Notes: generated by a model not told the origin, from the letters alone. Shown: positions 1-5,487, numbered from the stretch's first letter. The stretch is DNA of 6,221 bases from Candidatus Omnitrophota bacterium (GCA_013204685.1 JABMSC010000001.1:1-6221); one strand, 5' to 3'. Translations and numbers: made by a program.

Positions 1-25
1 GATAAAAGGAAGGAAAGGATAAAGC

Positions 26-709
26 ATGAAACTTTATAAATTTAGGTCACTTAGAGGCTGCGAAAGTGATATGGATGATGAAAATAGTGATTTTAGTCGC
101 TCAAAAAAGATTTTAGAAACAGGCAAGTTTTGGTGTTCTAAATTCTCAGAACTTAATGATCCAATGGAGGGGGTATTTTATGCACAAAGGGATTCAATTC
201 CTGGTGTTTACAATGAGAAGAATAAGTATAAAATATGCTCTTTTTCAGCGAGGGTAGAGAATAAGAGAGGTTTTGAAAATCCTTGCATGTGGGGGTACTA
301 TGCAAATGGTTTCAAAGGGATAGCAATTGAAGTTGAGGTATGTGAAGATAAAGTAGAAAAAATGAAGTATGGTGAAAAGGTACCAGGCATAAATGACTCA
401 AAACCTATTATCGAAGAAATCAAAAAGATTCTTAAATTTAAAACAAGACCTTGGCGGCATGAAGCAGAGTTCAGATTTTTAAGTTACGAAGGGAAAGAAG
501 AGGAAGAAATAGGTGAGATTACTAAAGTGCATTTTGGTAATCCCTATGGGAATATTAGCAACAAGGCAGGCATTTATAAAGACAATCGATGGCTAAAAGA
601 CTATGACGTTATAAAGGAACACCTAATAAAGGTGGCAAAGGAGAAAAGAATCGACTGTTATGCAGTTAATGTTGAAGGGAGTAAAGTCCTGGCTGGGCAG
701 AAACTATAA
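26..709 (+). CDS. DUF2971 family protein, function unknown
   Basis: This 227-residue protein has the ordered landmarks of the DUF2971 family. They are an N-terminal LYKFRSL (residues 3-9), the FWCSKFSELNDPMEG block (35-49) with the typical N-D-P (44-46), a CSFS strand (71-74), a W-G-Y-Y...G-F-K-G-I-A-I-E stretch (89-102), and the PWRHEAEFRF motif (142-151), whose W, E and R residues are the most conserved in the family. Length is normal and no signal peptide or membrane segment is visible, so it should be cytoplasmic. The start fits the family N-terminus, and an AAGGA ribosome binding site (15-19) lies 6 bases before the ATG. No biochemical role is established for the family to my knowledge. 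The gene is AT-rich and converges with another accessory-looking gene, which suggests an acquired segment. Family assignment is fairly sure; function is unknown. Confidence 0.82.
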   Translation: MKLYKFRSLRGCESDMDDENSDFSRSKKILETGKFWCSKFSELNDPMEGVFYAQRDSIPGVYNEKNKYKICSFSARVENKRGFENPCMWGYYANGFKGIAIEVEVCEDKVEKMKYGEKVPGINDSKPIIEEIKKILKFKTRPWRHEAEFRFLSYEGKEEEEIGEITKVHFGNPYGNISNKAGIYKDNRWLKDYDVIKEHLIKVAKEKRIDCYAVNVEGSKVLAGQKL

Positions 710-814
710 AACCTAAGAATCTGGCAAAGAATTTGCATTCGAGGATACCCTGAGCGATTTAAAGAAGCAATGCACTATGTGGCGGCGGAATTCAGGAAAC
801 ATTTTGAACGATAG
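710..814 (+). pseudogene. Short in-frame coding remnant after the DUF2971 gene
   Basis: Directly after the TAA of the preceding gene (707-709), the same frame stays open for 34 codons to a TAG at 812-814. The peptide reads like the tail of a real protein, with aromatic and charged residues in helix-like order (RGYPERFKEAMHYVAAEF). There is no ribosome binding site and the only internal ATG is late. It may be the 3' end of a gene lost by deletion, a former C-terminal extension, or chance. DUF2971 proteins normally end about where the upstream stop lies, so a simple nonsense mutation is less likely. I do not recognise its family. Confidence 0.25.
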
Positions 815-820
815 AATAGT

Positions 821-870
821 AGACACATCCTAGGTTTATATGGTTGAGTAGAGGGTATTGTGTCTTTGTT
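821..870 (+). terminator. Weak inverted repeat between convergent genes
   Basis: AGACACA (821-827) is perfectly complementary to TGTGTCT (859-865) across a 31-base loop, followed by TTGTT on the plus strand. The loop contains CCTAGG (829-834). The position suits a weak terminator for the DUF2971 gene, but the loop is long, the stem AT-rich and the T-run interrupted. No better terminator is visible between the two convergent genes. Confidence 0.2.
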
Positions 871-876
871 TGATAA

Positions 877-2097
877 CTATAGTTTTTTGCGTTCGTTTTC
901 CATTTGTTTTTGAATAGAGGGATCAATGTTTGGAGAATTAGCAACATAATCATTTATGGCATTTTCCCGGATAGAGTTAAATATCGAGAGGGTGTAAATT
1001 GTGCCAGTATTAAACCTTGTATCCATAATGTCTGTACATATGCGGTTTTTTCTGGTTGAGGGAAGATTGTCCCAGATGCTGGGTTTGATAAACCAGTGGT
1101 CGGAGCCTCTAACCATCCAAGTTTCAATCATATTTAAGGCGGGAAGACCGCTTCGCTGATAGGTGTTTATGTAGTGATTGAGGTGGGATGTATATTTGGT
1201 ATGCGTGACTAAAAACAATACAGAGGTCTTTTCTAAGGGCAAAGTATTGATGATTATGGGGATGTCGTAAGTTTCTCCATTATGGTCTACCACAAAATTT
1301 GCTCGTCCCGCAAGACATACGGGGATTTGCTGATTGGCCGACATATTCGCAATGTATAAAGGGGGAGAATAGCCTGGATCTGTGAAAAGATGGCGATAGA
1401 GAGGAATAAAAAAAGTTTGTCGTAACATTTCTATTTCGGAAGAAAATTCCTTTGTTTTCTTGTTCAAAATGTCCAGTTTGCTGTCTTGACAATCAATTGT
1501 AAGGGAGTGAGGCAAAGAGCTGATGTTGGGCAATTTGTTTTTAATCTCTCGTTCCAATATTGTTAAGAGCTTATTTTTCCTAAAGGCTAAGTAATCCTTT
1601 TTTGTTTTTGTGATATCGTTCAAATGGGCTTCGTTTCTGACGATTTCACGAGCTATCGTGCGAAAGATTTGTAACAACATTGCTTCGTTTGAGTTTAGGT
1701 TTTTAGTTTTCTCGAAAACATGGAATAATGCTTCATGGGTACGACAAAAACCAGGGAAAGTAGATGCTTGATTTATTCCCTCGCGTTGCATTTCCACAAC
1801 ACCAGTTATTTTGCTAAAAAGGGGAGTATAGACATGATTGTTCTCCGCAATTAGTTTTAATGAGTGTGATTTTTGTATGGTATGAGAGTGTTTTATGCTG
1901 TGTAGTGAGCATCCAGGTATAATACAAGTCCTCTTTTTAGGAAAAAGAGATTTGATGGCGAATAATAGAGGCTTTCTGTCGGAAGGATTTTCCAGGATAT
2001 AGTTTTCATTTGCTGTGTATTTGTCGATGACTTCATCGAGAGTAGACGTAATTATTTGGAGTTCACGTTCAGTTAGTTTTTTGTTGGACAGGTTCAT
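877..2097 (-). CDS. Unrecognised 406-aa protein with an HNH-like Cys/His cluster
   Basis: I do not recognise a named family. From the chosen start, residues 58-121 form a probable zinc site: C58-x4-C63, then a Ser/His-rich stretch with S-H-T-I-Q-K (71-76), a H-V-Y strand (88-90), and G-F-C-R-T-H-E (116-122) giving C118-x2-H121. Two separated Cys/His pairs with a histidine between them resemble the treble-clef layout of HNH-like domains, but no catalytic H-N-H is evident. The middle (about 130-230) is charged and helical. The C-terminal half is mixed alpha/beta and holds G-S-D-H-W-F-I-K-P-S-I-W (331-342). No signal peptide or membrane helix is seen. An ATG three codons upstream (2104-2106) is possible, but AAGGA would then abut it; the same AAGGA sits 8 bases before the ATG at 2095-2097, so that start is preferred. 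AT-rich and convergent with the DUF2971 gene. Confidence 0.75.
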   Translation of the reverse strand: MNLSNKKLTERELQIITSTLDEVIDKYTANENYILENPSDRKPLLFAIKSLFPKKRTCIIPGCSLHSIKHSHTIQKSHSLKLIAENNHVYTPLFSKITGVVEMQREGINQASTFPGFCRTHEALFHVFEKTKNLNSNEAMLLQIFRTIAREIVRNEAHLNDITKTKKDYLAFRKNKLLTILEREIKNKLPNISSLPHSLTIDCQDSKLDILNKKTKEFSSEIEMLRQTFFIPLYRHLFTDPGYSPPLYIANMSANQQIPVCLAGRANFVVDHNGETYDIPIIINTLPLEKTSVLFLVTHTKYTSHLNHYINTYQRSGLPALNMIETWMVRGSDHWFIKPSIWDNLPSTRKNRICTDIMDTRFNTGTIYTLSIFNSIRENAINDYVANSPNIDPSIQKQMENERKKL

Positions 2098-2122
2098 GGT
2101 GGTCATCCTTTTTCAAGTATGT

Positions 2123-2150
2123 AGTATACTATGAAAGCTGTTTAAGTAAA
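2123..2150 (-). promoter_or_regulatory. Probable promoter of the Cys/His protein gene
   Basis: Read on the minus strand, TTTACT (2150-2145), a 16-base spacer and TATACT (2128-2123) make a reasonable sigma70-type promoter, giving an untranslated leader of roughly 20 bases. The -10 lies inside a perfect 10-bp palindrome, TAGTATACTA (2122-2131), which could also be a repressor half-site or operator. The -35 overlaps one copy of a 13-bp direct repeat. Confidence 0.4.
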
Positions 2151-2212
2151 GAAGTTACTATGTCCACAGCAAATGAAGGGACATTTATAAGACTAACGTA
2201 GTAAAGAAGTTA
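2145..2212. repeat. 13-bp direct repeat, two copies 55 bp apart
   Basis: AGTAAAGAAGTTA occurs exactly at 2145-2157 and 2200-2212. The first copy overlaps the -35 region of the minus-strand promoter and the second lies upstream of it. The 55-bp period is close to five helical turns, so both copies would face the same side of the DNA. This fits paired regulator sites, though a short duplication is equally possible. Confidence 0.45.
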
Positions 2213-2259
2213 AAGGCATAGGCGGACGAAAACGCCGGACAATTTGGACAAAATAATAG

Positions 2260-2296
2260 TTCGAGGCTCACCCGGAGCGGTTATAATCACCTCGAA
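2260..2296 (+). promoter_or_regulatory. Inverted repeat bracketing a TATAAT box
   Basis: TTCGAGG (2260-2266) and its exact complement CCTCGAA (2290-2296) enclose 23 bases that include a perfect TATAAT (2282-2287). Half-site centres are 30 bp apart, about three helical turns, as in operators bound by a dimer or looped pair. The left arm covers the place where a -35 would lie, and no good -35 is present, which would fit an activator-dependent or repressed promoter. Promoter activity is inferred; the inverted repeat is seen directly. Confidence 0.35.
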
Positions 2297-2463
2297 ACAT
2301 ATCTCTGAATCGCCCTATATATAGGTAATCCTGTTAAATGGGATAGTTTTCCGCCTAGTAAACACCTGTAATTATACCCCCGAGAATAGAGATGATTTTG
2401 TCCCGTAGCACGTTCAGCCTCACCACTCGAAAACCCCCTCAGGAAACTGAGGGGGTTTTTTTT
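2294..2463 (+). ncRNA. Possible small RNA of about 170 nt
   Basis: A transcript beginning 7 bases after the TATAAT box at 2282-2287 would end at the intrinsic terminator at 2430-2463, with no open frame of note inside. It contains the self-complementary CCTATATATAGG (2314-2325) and a long-range complement, ATCTCT against AGAGAT. It matches no RNA family I recognise: it lacks the landmarks of tmRNA, RNase P RNA and SRP RNA. The main support is that the strong plus-strand terminator otherwise has nothing to terminate. Readthrough from farther upstream is the alternative. Confidence 0.22.
2430..2463 (+). terminator. Strong intrinsic terminator
   Basis: Arm AAACCCCCTCAG (2431-2442), a GAAA tetraloop and arm CTGAGGGGGTTT (2447-2458) form a perfect GC-rich hairpin whose 3' side runs into eight T residues (2456-2463). 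A four-A run before the hairpin could give weaker activity on the minus strand. It lies about 150 bases before the promoter of the next gene, so it ends transcription coming from the left rather than attenuating the kinase gene. Confidence 0.88.
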
Positions 2464-2504
2464 GAAGGTTGGGGGAGTGTTCCGTGCTCAAACATGCGGC
2501 CTCA

Positions 2505-2534
2505 CCCCGTTAGAAAAACCTTTTTCTAACGGGG
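2505..2534. repeat. 30-bp near-perfect palindrome
   Basis: CCCCGTTAGAAAAA (2505-2518) and its exact complement (2521-2534) are separated by only two bases. The hairpin would be very stable, but no T-run follows on either strand, so it is not an ordinary terminator. It may be a cruciform-forming element, a protein site, or part of a repeated intergenic element together with the neighbouring palindrome and dispersed repeat. Confidence 0.7.
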
Positions 2535-2542
2535 CCTGCTTC

Positions 2543-2554
2543 GTTCGGCCGAAC
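2543..2554. repeat. 12-bp palindrome flanked by TGCTTC repeats
   Basis: GTTCGGCCGAAC is a perfect palindrome, bounded on both sides by the direct repeat TGCTTC (2537-2542 and 2555-2560). The right flank runs straight into the dispersed repeat, so the two may belong to one element. Confidence 0.5.
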
Positions 2555-2556
2555 TG

Positions 2557-2599
2557 CTTCAGCAATAACTGGCATTACCGGGGCTTGCTATGGGCGCGC
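2557..2599 (+). repeat. Dispersed repeat, copy 1
   Basis: The 21 bases at 2557-2577 recur at 5340-5360 with one mismatch (G2571 against A5354). Both copies are followed by GGGCGCGC, here at 2592-2599 after a 14-base spacer. The copies have the same orientation and lie outside the two kinase genes. Here the repeat falls just upstream of the promoter of the first kinase. Its nature is unknown. Confidence 0.6.
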
Positions 2600-2612
2600 G
2601 CTGGGTGTAGAA

Positions 2613-2641
2613 TAGACATACGTTTTAATAAGTGGTATAAA
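2613..2641 (+). promoter_or_regulatory. Promoter of the FruK/LacC-like kinase gene
   Basis: TAGACA (2613-2618), a 17-base spacer and TATAAA (2636-2641) match the sigma70 consensus at five of six positions in each box with ideal spacing. Transcription would begin near 2648, leaving a leader of about nine bases that barely includes the AGGGGG ribosome binding site (2648-2653). This supports the start at 2657 rather than the upstream in-frame ATG. Confidence 0.6.
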
Positions 2642-2656
2642 TTTTATAGGGGGAAA

Positions 2657-4006
2657 ATGGTTCAAGAAAACAATACAGGCGCATCGGATGGTGGGTCCGG
2701 CCTTTCACCAGCCTTAAAACGTGATCTGGAGCGCCATTCGGTTAGTTTAGAAATAAGGAACCTCTTGTCACTGTCTATGCCGGATGCCGTTGAGGCTCTA
2801 GGGAACTTGTTTTTGCGGGTTGCATCCACCGAAGAACTCGGGGTTAGGGCAATTCCTGCTGCATATGAACTGGTGAGCAAGAACCTCCCTCCGGACCGGT
2901 TAAGAACACTTAACAGAATAAGTTTTAATCTTTTTGCCGGGTCCACACCGGAAGAGTTTGCTTCTGAACTTGAAAGGGAAACATCTTCAAGCCCTGAGAA
3001 AAATGAAACACCGCTTACAGAAAGATCAAACATATATACTTTAACACCTAACACTGCCCTTGATGTTAGGTCTGATATTAAAACAGTCCTCGATCGAGAC
3101 CAGGGAAGCCGGGATGGGACCATCATCCACGCAGGAGGTAAAGGCGTGAACGTGTCGGTTGGTTTGCGCCAATGGGGCATTAGCTCAATGGCTCTTGGCT
3201 TTATAGGCGGCACTGTAGGGAAAATACATGCCGCTCTAATGGAAAGGCAGGGCATTTCAGCTTCATCCATGATTGTCGGGAATGAAAATACCCGCATCAA
3301 TTTAAGCATTCACGCCGGAGGCAAAAATCTTGTCCATTTCATGAGTCCGGGTACGGCAATAAGTGATCCCGAACGTGAGGCGGCCGAAAAACTCATGTTT
3401 GAAGAACTGAAAAGAGGAGACTCTATTCTATTAGGCGGCAGTTTACCTCCGGGACTGTCTGAAGATTATTATGGTGAGTTAATAATAAAACTGAAGGAAA
3501 GAGGGGTAAAAACCTTTGTAGATACAAGAGGCGCGGCATTAAGTCATGCCATAAACGCGCGGCCTTATTTTGTGGGAATAAATGCCGAAGAATTCGCCTC
3601 ATATTTTGGTATCGATCCGGACAATTTTAAACGCGATCCCAAAAATGTCGCATCGTATACGGCGCAGCTTGTCCGGGAAGGAACAGAGTTGGTAGTTATA
3701 AGCTGCGGCGCCAGGGGTATGATCATGGCCTCAAAAGATGGTGTTTTCTGGGCGCATCCTCCGAAGGTGGATGCGGTTTCGATCGTAGGCGCGGGTGATA
3801 CCATTAAAGTGGCATTCGCTTATACGGAAAGCATGGGAGGAAATCCCCTTGATGCCTTAAAGCTGGCTACGGCAGCTTCCGCTGTAACCGTTACAAAAGA
3901 GGGAACAGGTATATCCACGCTTGAGGAAGCGCTGGCTAAAAAGGATCAGGTAATAATCGAAAAAATAGGGGATAGGGCAGAAATTTCACCCCGAGAAGAA
4001 AGCTGA
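2657..4006 (+). CDS. PfkB-family sugar-phosphate kinase, 1-phosphofructokinase/tagatose-6-phosphate kinase-like
   Basis: Probably transfers phosphate from ATP to a ketohexose phosphate in the cytoplasm. The kinase domain spans about residues 125-437 of 449. It has the entry motif TLTPNTALDV (128-137), the sugar-binding loop GGKGVN (160-165), GFIGG (181-185), TRIN (212-215) as at the phosphate-binding arginine of this subfamily, GGSLPPG (260-266), DTRGAAL (289-295) and GAGDT (378-382) with catalytic base D381. One oddity: the usual KPN-E is GIN-EE (307-312), so Asn and Glu stay but Lys-Pro is lost. A helical extension of about 124 residues with an acidic Ser-rich linker precedes the kinase and is not part of normal FruK or LacC. 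The frame opens at 2462, but only the ATG at 2657 has AGGGGG before it and lies after the promoter. It converges with the next kinase across 8 bases. FruK and LacC cannot be told apart here. Confidence 0.85.
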   Translation: MVQENNTGASDGGSGLSPALKRDLERHSVSLEIRNLLSLSMPDAVEALGNLFLRVASTEELGVRAIPAAYELVSKNLPPDRLRTLNRISFNLFAGSTPEEFASELERETSSSPEKNETPLTERSNIYTLTPNTALDVRSDIKTVLDRDQGSRDGTIIHAGGKGVNVSVGLRQWGISSMALGFIGGTVGKIHAALMERQGISASSMIVGNENTRINLSIHAGGKNLVHFMSPGTAISDPEREAAEKLMFEELKRGDSILLGGSLPPGLSEDYYGELIIKLKERGVKTFVDTRGAALSHAINARPYFVGINAEEFASYFGIDPDNFKRDPKNVASYTAQLVREGTELVVISCGARGMIMASKDGVFWAHPPKVDAVSIVGAGDTIKVAFAYTESMGGNPLDALKLATAASAVTVTKEGTGISTLEEALAKKDQVIIEKIGDRAEISPREES

Positions 4007-4014
4007 CGCCGTTC

Positions 4015-5298
4015 TTACTCTTCTGTTGCCAAATATTCTACTTCCGGCACTACATTTTGCATGCGTGCTAAAGCCTCTATCTCGGCAAGTCTCTGGGGCG
4101 TGACAGTTTGAGAACCTTCCATAGAAGCCGTTGAAGCTCCGAAAAGATTTCCGGTATGCACAGCTTCTTCAAATGATCTTCCGTTGGAAAGCGCGTAAAC
4201 AACTCCCGCTTTAAGTGAATCTCCGGCGGCTGTATGACATGCCTGTATTATCTTTATACCTTTTTCCTTAATGATCCTATCTTGCATAACGAGCATCAAT
4301 CCGGCGTTACTCATCGAAACAAGCACTCCCAGAAGATTATATTTGTTTCTCAATTTCAATGCGTATGCTTTAACAACTTCTTCGGTAATTGTATTTTTAT
4401 CCAGGGAGCCCGTTTCCACCAAACCGCTTGAGATCAAGATCTGTATAAATTCTTCCAAGTTCGGTTTAATTATATCCTGAGGCGAGTCTCTGTGAATGTC
4501 CAAAACTGACACGGCCTCCTCAGGGCCGGACATATGCCAAAAATCGATCAGGAATTCCACCTTGTCATGATATTTCTCCTTCACTCGCTTTACGAGCGTT
4601 GCATAATAGGCAAGATCCCTATTGTGTCTTACGGGCCCTCCTGCCGAAAGGACCATCCAGATAGTATCTGATTCCCCCTTAAACATCGCCTCAAGCATTG
4701 CTAGAGCTTCCTGATTGATTCTTCCTACTGTTTTTTCTGAGAGTTCATCTGCCCATCCGTGCATGACGGGAAGGGGATCACCGTCGATCATATTTAAAAC
4801 CTCCACCGGTTCATTTTCCCGGGCGGCACGGATCAGCGTGGGGATTATGCTGATATTTAAAAAGTCTCTTTCCCATTCATCTGTAATTTCTTCTCCCTCT
4901 TTTCCTGTCAGTGCTACGAGCGCAATATTTTCATTGAAATGGCTGAATACCTTTGATACGTTGATCTGATCCCCTCCTGAATCCATGCGGCATCCTAGCA
5001 GCTTGAGAGTACCGCTGGGTTCAGTTTCCCATTCAATTGTAATATCAAGAGGACCAGCGTGATTTATCGCAAGCACATTAGTGTCCGGTAAAGATTCTGT
5101 TTTTCCTGTATCCCCCCTTTTTTTTCTACCTCTTGCAGCTCTTGCAGCTCTTATAACATCATAGGCAATTTCACGATTTATACGCCTTTTCTCATCATCA
5201 GGCAGGTGATTGTTATGATGCTCTATGGCTTCTCTTAAAGAAGGTCCCGTAAGCTTGCTTATACCAAGATTTTTTGACAATACGTCTTTAATGTTCAT
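4015..5298 (-). CDS. Divergent PfkB-family carbohydrate kinase
   Basis: Of 427 residues, about 75-415 form a PfkB fold. Visible marks are NHAGPLD (79-85), GGDQINVSKV (108-117) at the sugar loop, SAGGPV (218-223) where relatives have SGSLPPG, IIKPNLEEF (276-284) for metal and nucleotide, and AAGDS (357-361) with catalytic base D360 followed by the usual helix. The loop Lys of FruK/LacC (GGKG) is Asp here, and the TR-x-N arginine is not found (V-L-N at 167-169). Substrate may therefore differ from a sugar phosphate; this is inference. Residues 1-70 are a charged helical extension ending in an Arg/Lys-rich run (50-61). An ATG at 5358 lies inside a dispersed repeat, so the ATG at 5298 is preferred. 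Neither has a ribosome binding site, but a perfect TATAAT sits 7 bases before 5298, suggesting leaderless translation. Confidence 0.8.
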   Translation of the reverse strand: MNIKDVLSKNLGISKLTGPSLREAIEHHNNHLPDDEKRRINREIAYDVIRAARAARGRKKRGDTGKTESLPDTNVLAINHAGPLDITIEWETEPSGTLKLLGCRMDSGGDQINVSKVFSHFNENIALVALTGKEGEEITDEWERDFLNISIIPTLIRAARENEPVEVLNMIDGDPLPVMHGWADELSEKTVGRINQEALAMLEAMFKGESDTIWMVLSAGGPVRHNRDLAYYATLVKRVKEKYHDKVEFLIDFWHMSGPEEAVSVLDIHRDSPQDIIKPNLEEFIQILISSGLVETGSLDKNTITEEVVKAYALKLRNKYNLLGVLVSMSNAGLMLVMQDRIIKEKGIKIIQACHTAAGDSLKAGVVYALSNGRSFEEAVHTGNLFGASTASMEGSQTVTPQRLAEIEALARMQNVVPEVEYLATEE

Positions 5299-5305
5299 GG
5301 TGATT

Positions 5306-5337
5306 ATTATACTACGGGAGAGAGGTTTTTTGTGCAA
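5306..5337 (-). promoter_or_regulatory. Possible promoter giving a leaderless kinase mRNA
   Basis: On the minus strand TATAAT (5311-5306) is a perfect -10 ending 7 bases before the ATG at 5298, so transcription would start at or next to the initiation codon. The best -35, TTGCAC (5337-5332), has a 20-base spacer, which is too long for a strong promoter. If the start were at 5358 this box would lie within the coding region. Confidence 0.35.
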
Positions 5338-5339
5338 GT

Positions 5340-5370
5340 CTTCAGCAATAACTAGCATTAGTGGGCGCGC
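5340..5370 (+). repeat. Dispersed repeat, copy 2
   Basis: Second copy of the 21-bp repeat (5340-5360), followed after two bases by GGGCGCGC (5363-5370). It has the same orientation as copy 1 at 2557-2599 and lies just upstream of the minus-strand kinase. The upstream in-frame ATG of that kinase (5358) is made by this repeat, which argues against that start. Confidence 0.6.
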
Positions 5371-5400
5371 TGGTTTTTGGAGGAGTGGTGTGGGAAGTCC

Positions 5401-5448
5401 TTGCCAACTAACCGCATATTTGCTAAACTACTACTTCTTATAGATAAA
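5401..5448 (+). promoter_or_regulatory. Candidate promoters of the HAD phosphatase gene
   Basis: Two overlapping sigma70-like arrangements are visible. TTGCCA (5401-5406) with 17 bases to TAAACT (5424-5429) has the better -35. TTGCTA (5420-5425) with 17 bases to GATAAA (5443-5448) is the alternative. Either leaves a leader of about 80-100 bases containing the hairpin at 5456-5487. Neither has a strong -10. Confidence 0.28.
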
Positions 5449-5455
5449 TGTACTG

Positions 5456-5487
5456 CCGGAATAGTCGAAATTAGGACGATTTTCCGG
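5456..5487 (+). other. Hairpin in the likely leader of the HAD gene
   Basis: CCGGAA (5456-5461) pairs with TTCCGG (5482-5487), and inside it TCG (5465-5467) pairs with CGA (5477-5479) across a 9-base loop. No T-run follows, so it is not a terminator. It could stabilise the message or serve as a protein site; no riboswitch class is recognised. Confidence 0.3.

Larger units (their letters stand above)
2098..2656. other. Long structured non-coding stretch
   Basis: No convincing gene is seen over about 560 bases between the start of the Cys/His protein gene and the start of the first kinase gene. The frame of the kinase is open back to 2462, but that extra sequence is translated hairpin and repeat DNA, so I do not count it as coding. 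The stretch holds a minus-strand promoter, a 13-bp direct repeat, an inverted repeat around TATAAT, a 12-bp palindrome CCTATATATAGG (2314-2325), a strong terminator, a 30-bp palindrome, a second 12-bp palindrome, a dispersed repeat and the kinase promoter. Base composition also changes across it. Confidence 0.7.

Noticed and set aside
2160..2201. A 13-codon frame starting at ATG 2160 and a broken frame after it.
   Set aside because: Too short, no ribosome binding site, and interrupted by stops; no protein family recognised.
2145..2212. Two 13-bp repeats considered as a degenerate CRISPR array.
   Set aside because: Only two short copies with a 42-base gap, no further units and no cas genes.
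2259..2280. GTTCGAGGC followed by CCCGGAGCGG looks like the T-loop and 3' acceptor end of a tRNA, perhaps an attachment site.
   Set aside because: The five bases before the loop do not pair with those after it and no matching 5' acceptor strand or anticodon arm is found nearby; the segment is better explained by the TTCGAGG/CCTCGAA inverted repeat.
2462..2656. The kinase frame is open upstream to an ATG at 2462, adding 65 residues.
   Set aside because: This part encodes the 30-bp palindrome, the dispersed repeat and the promoter; the extra ATG has no ribosome binding site and overlaps the T-run of the terminator.
2662..3309. A 215-codon minus-strand open frame.
   Set aside because: It lies wholly opposite the FruK-like kinase, is rich in Ser, Pro and Arg as antisense frames often are, and has no family features.
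5341..5360. AGCAATAACTAGCAT matches the sequence just before the phage T7 terminator used in common vectors, raising the thought of vector contamination.
   Set aside because: The match is only about 15 bases, the bases beyond differ, and a diverged second copy in the window also carries the neighbouring GGGCGCGC, so a native repeat is more likely.
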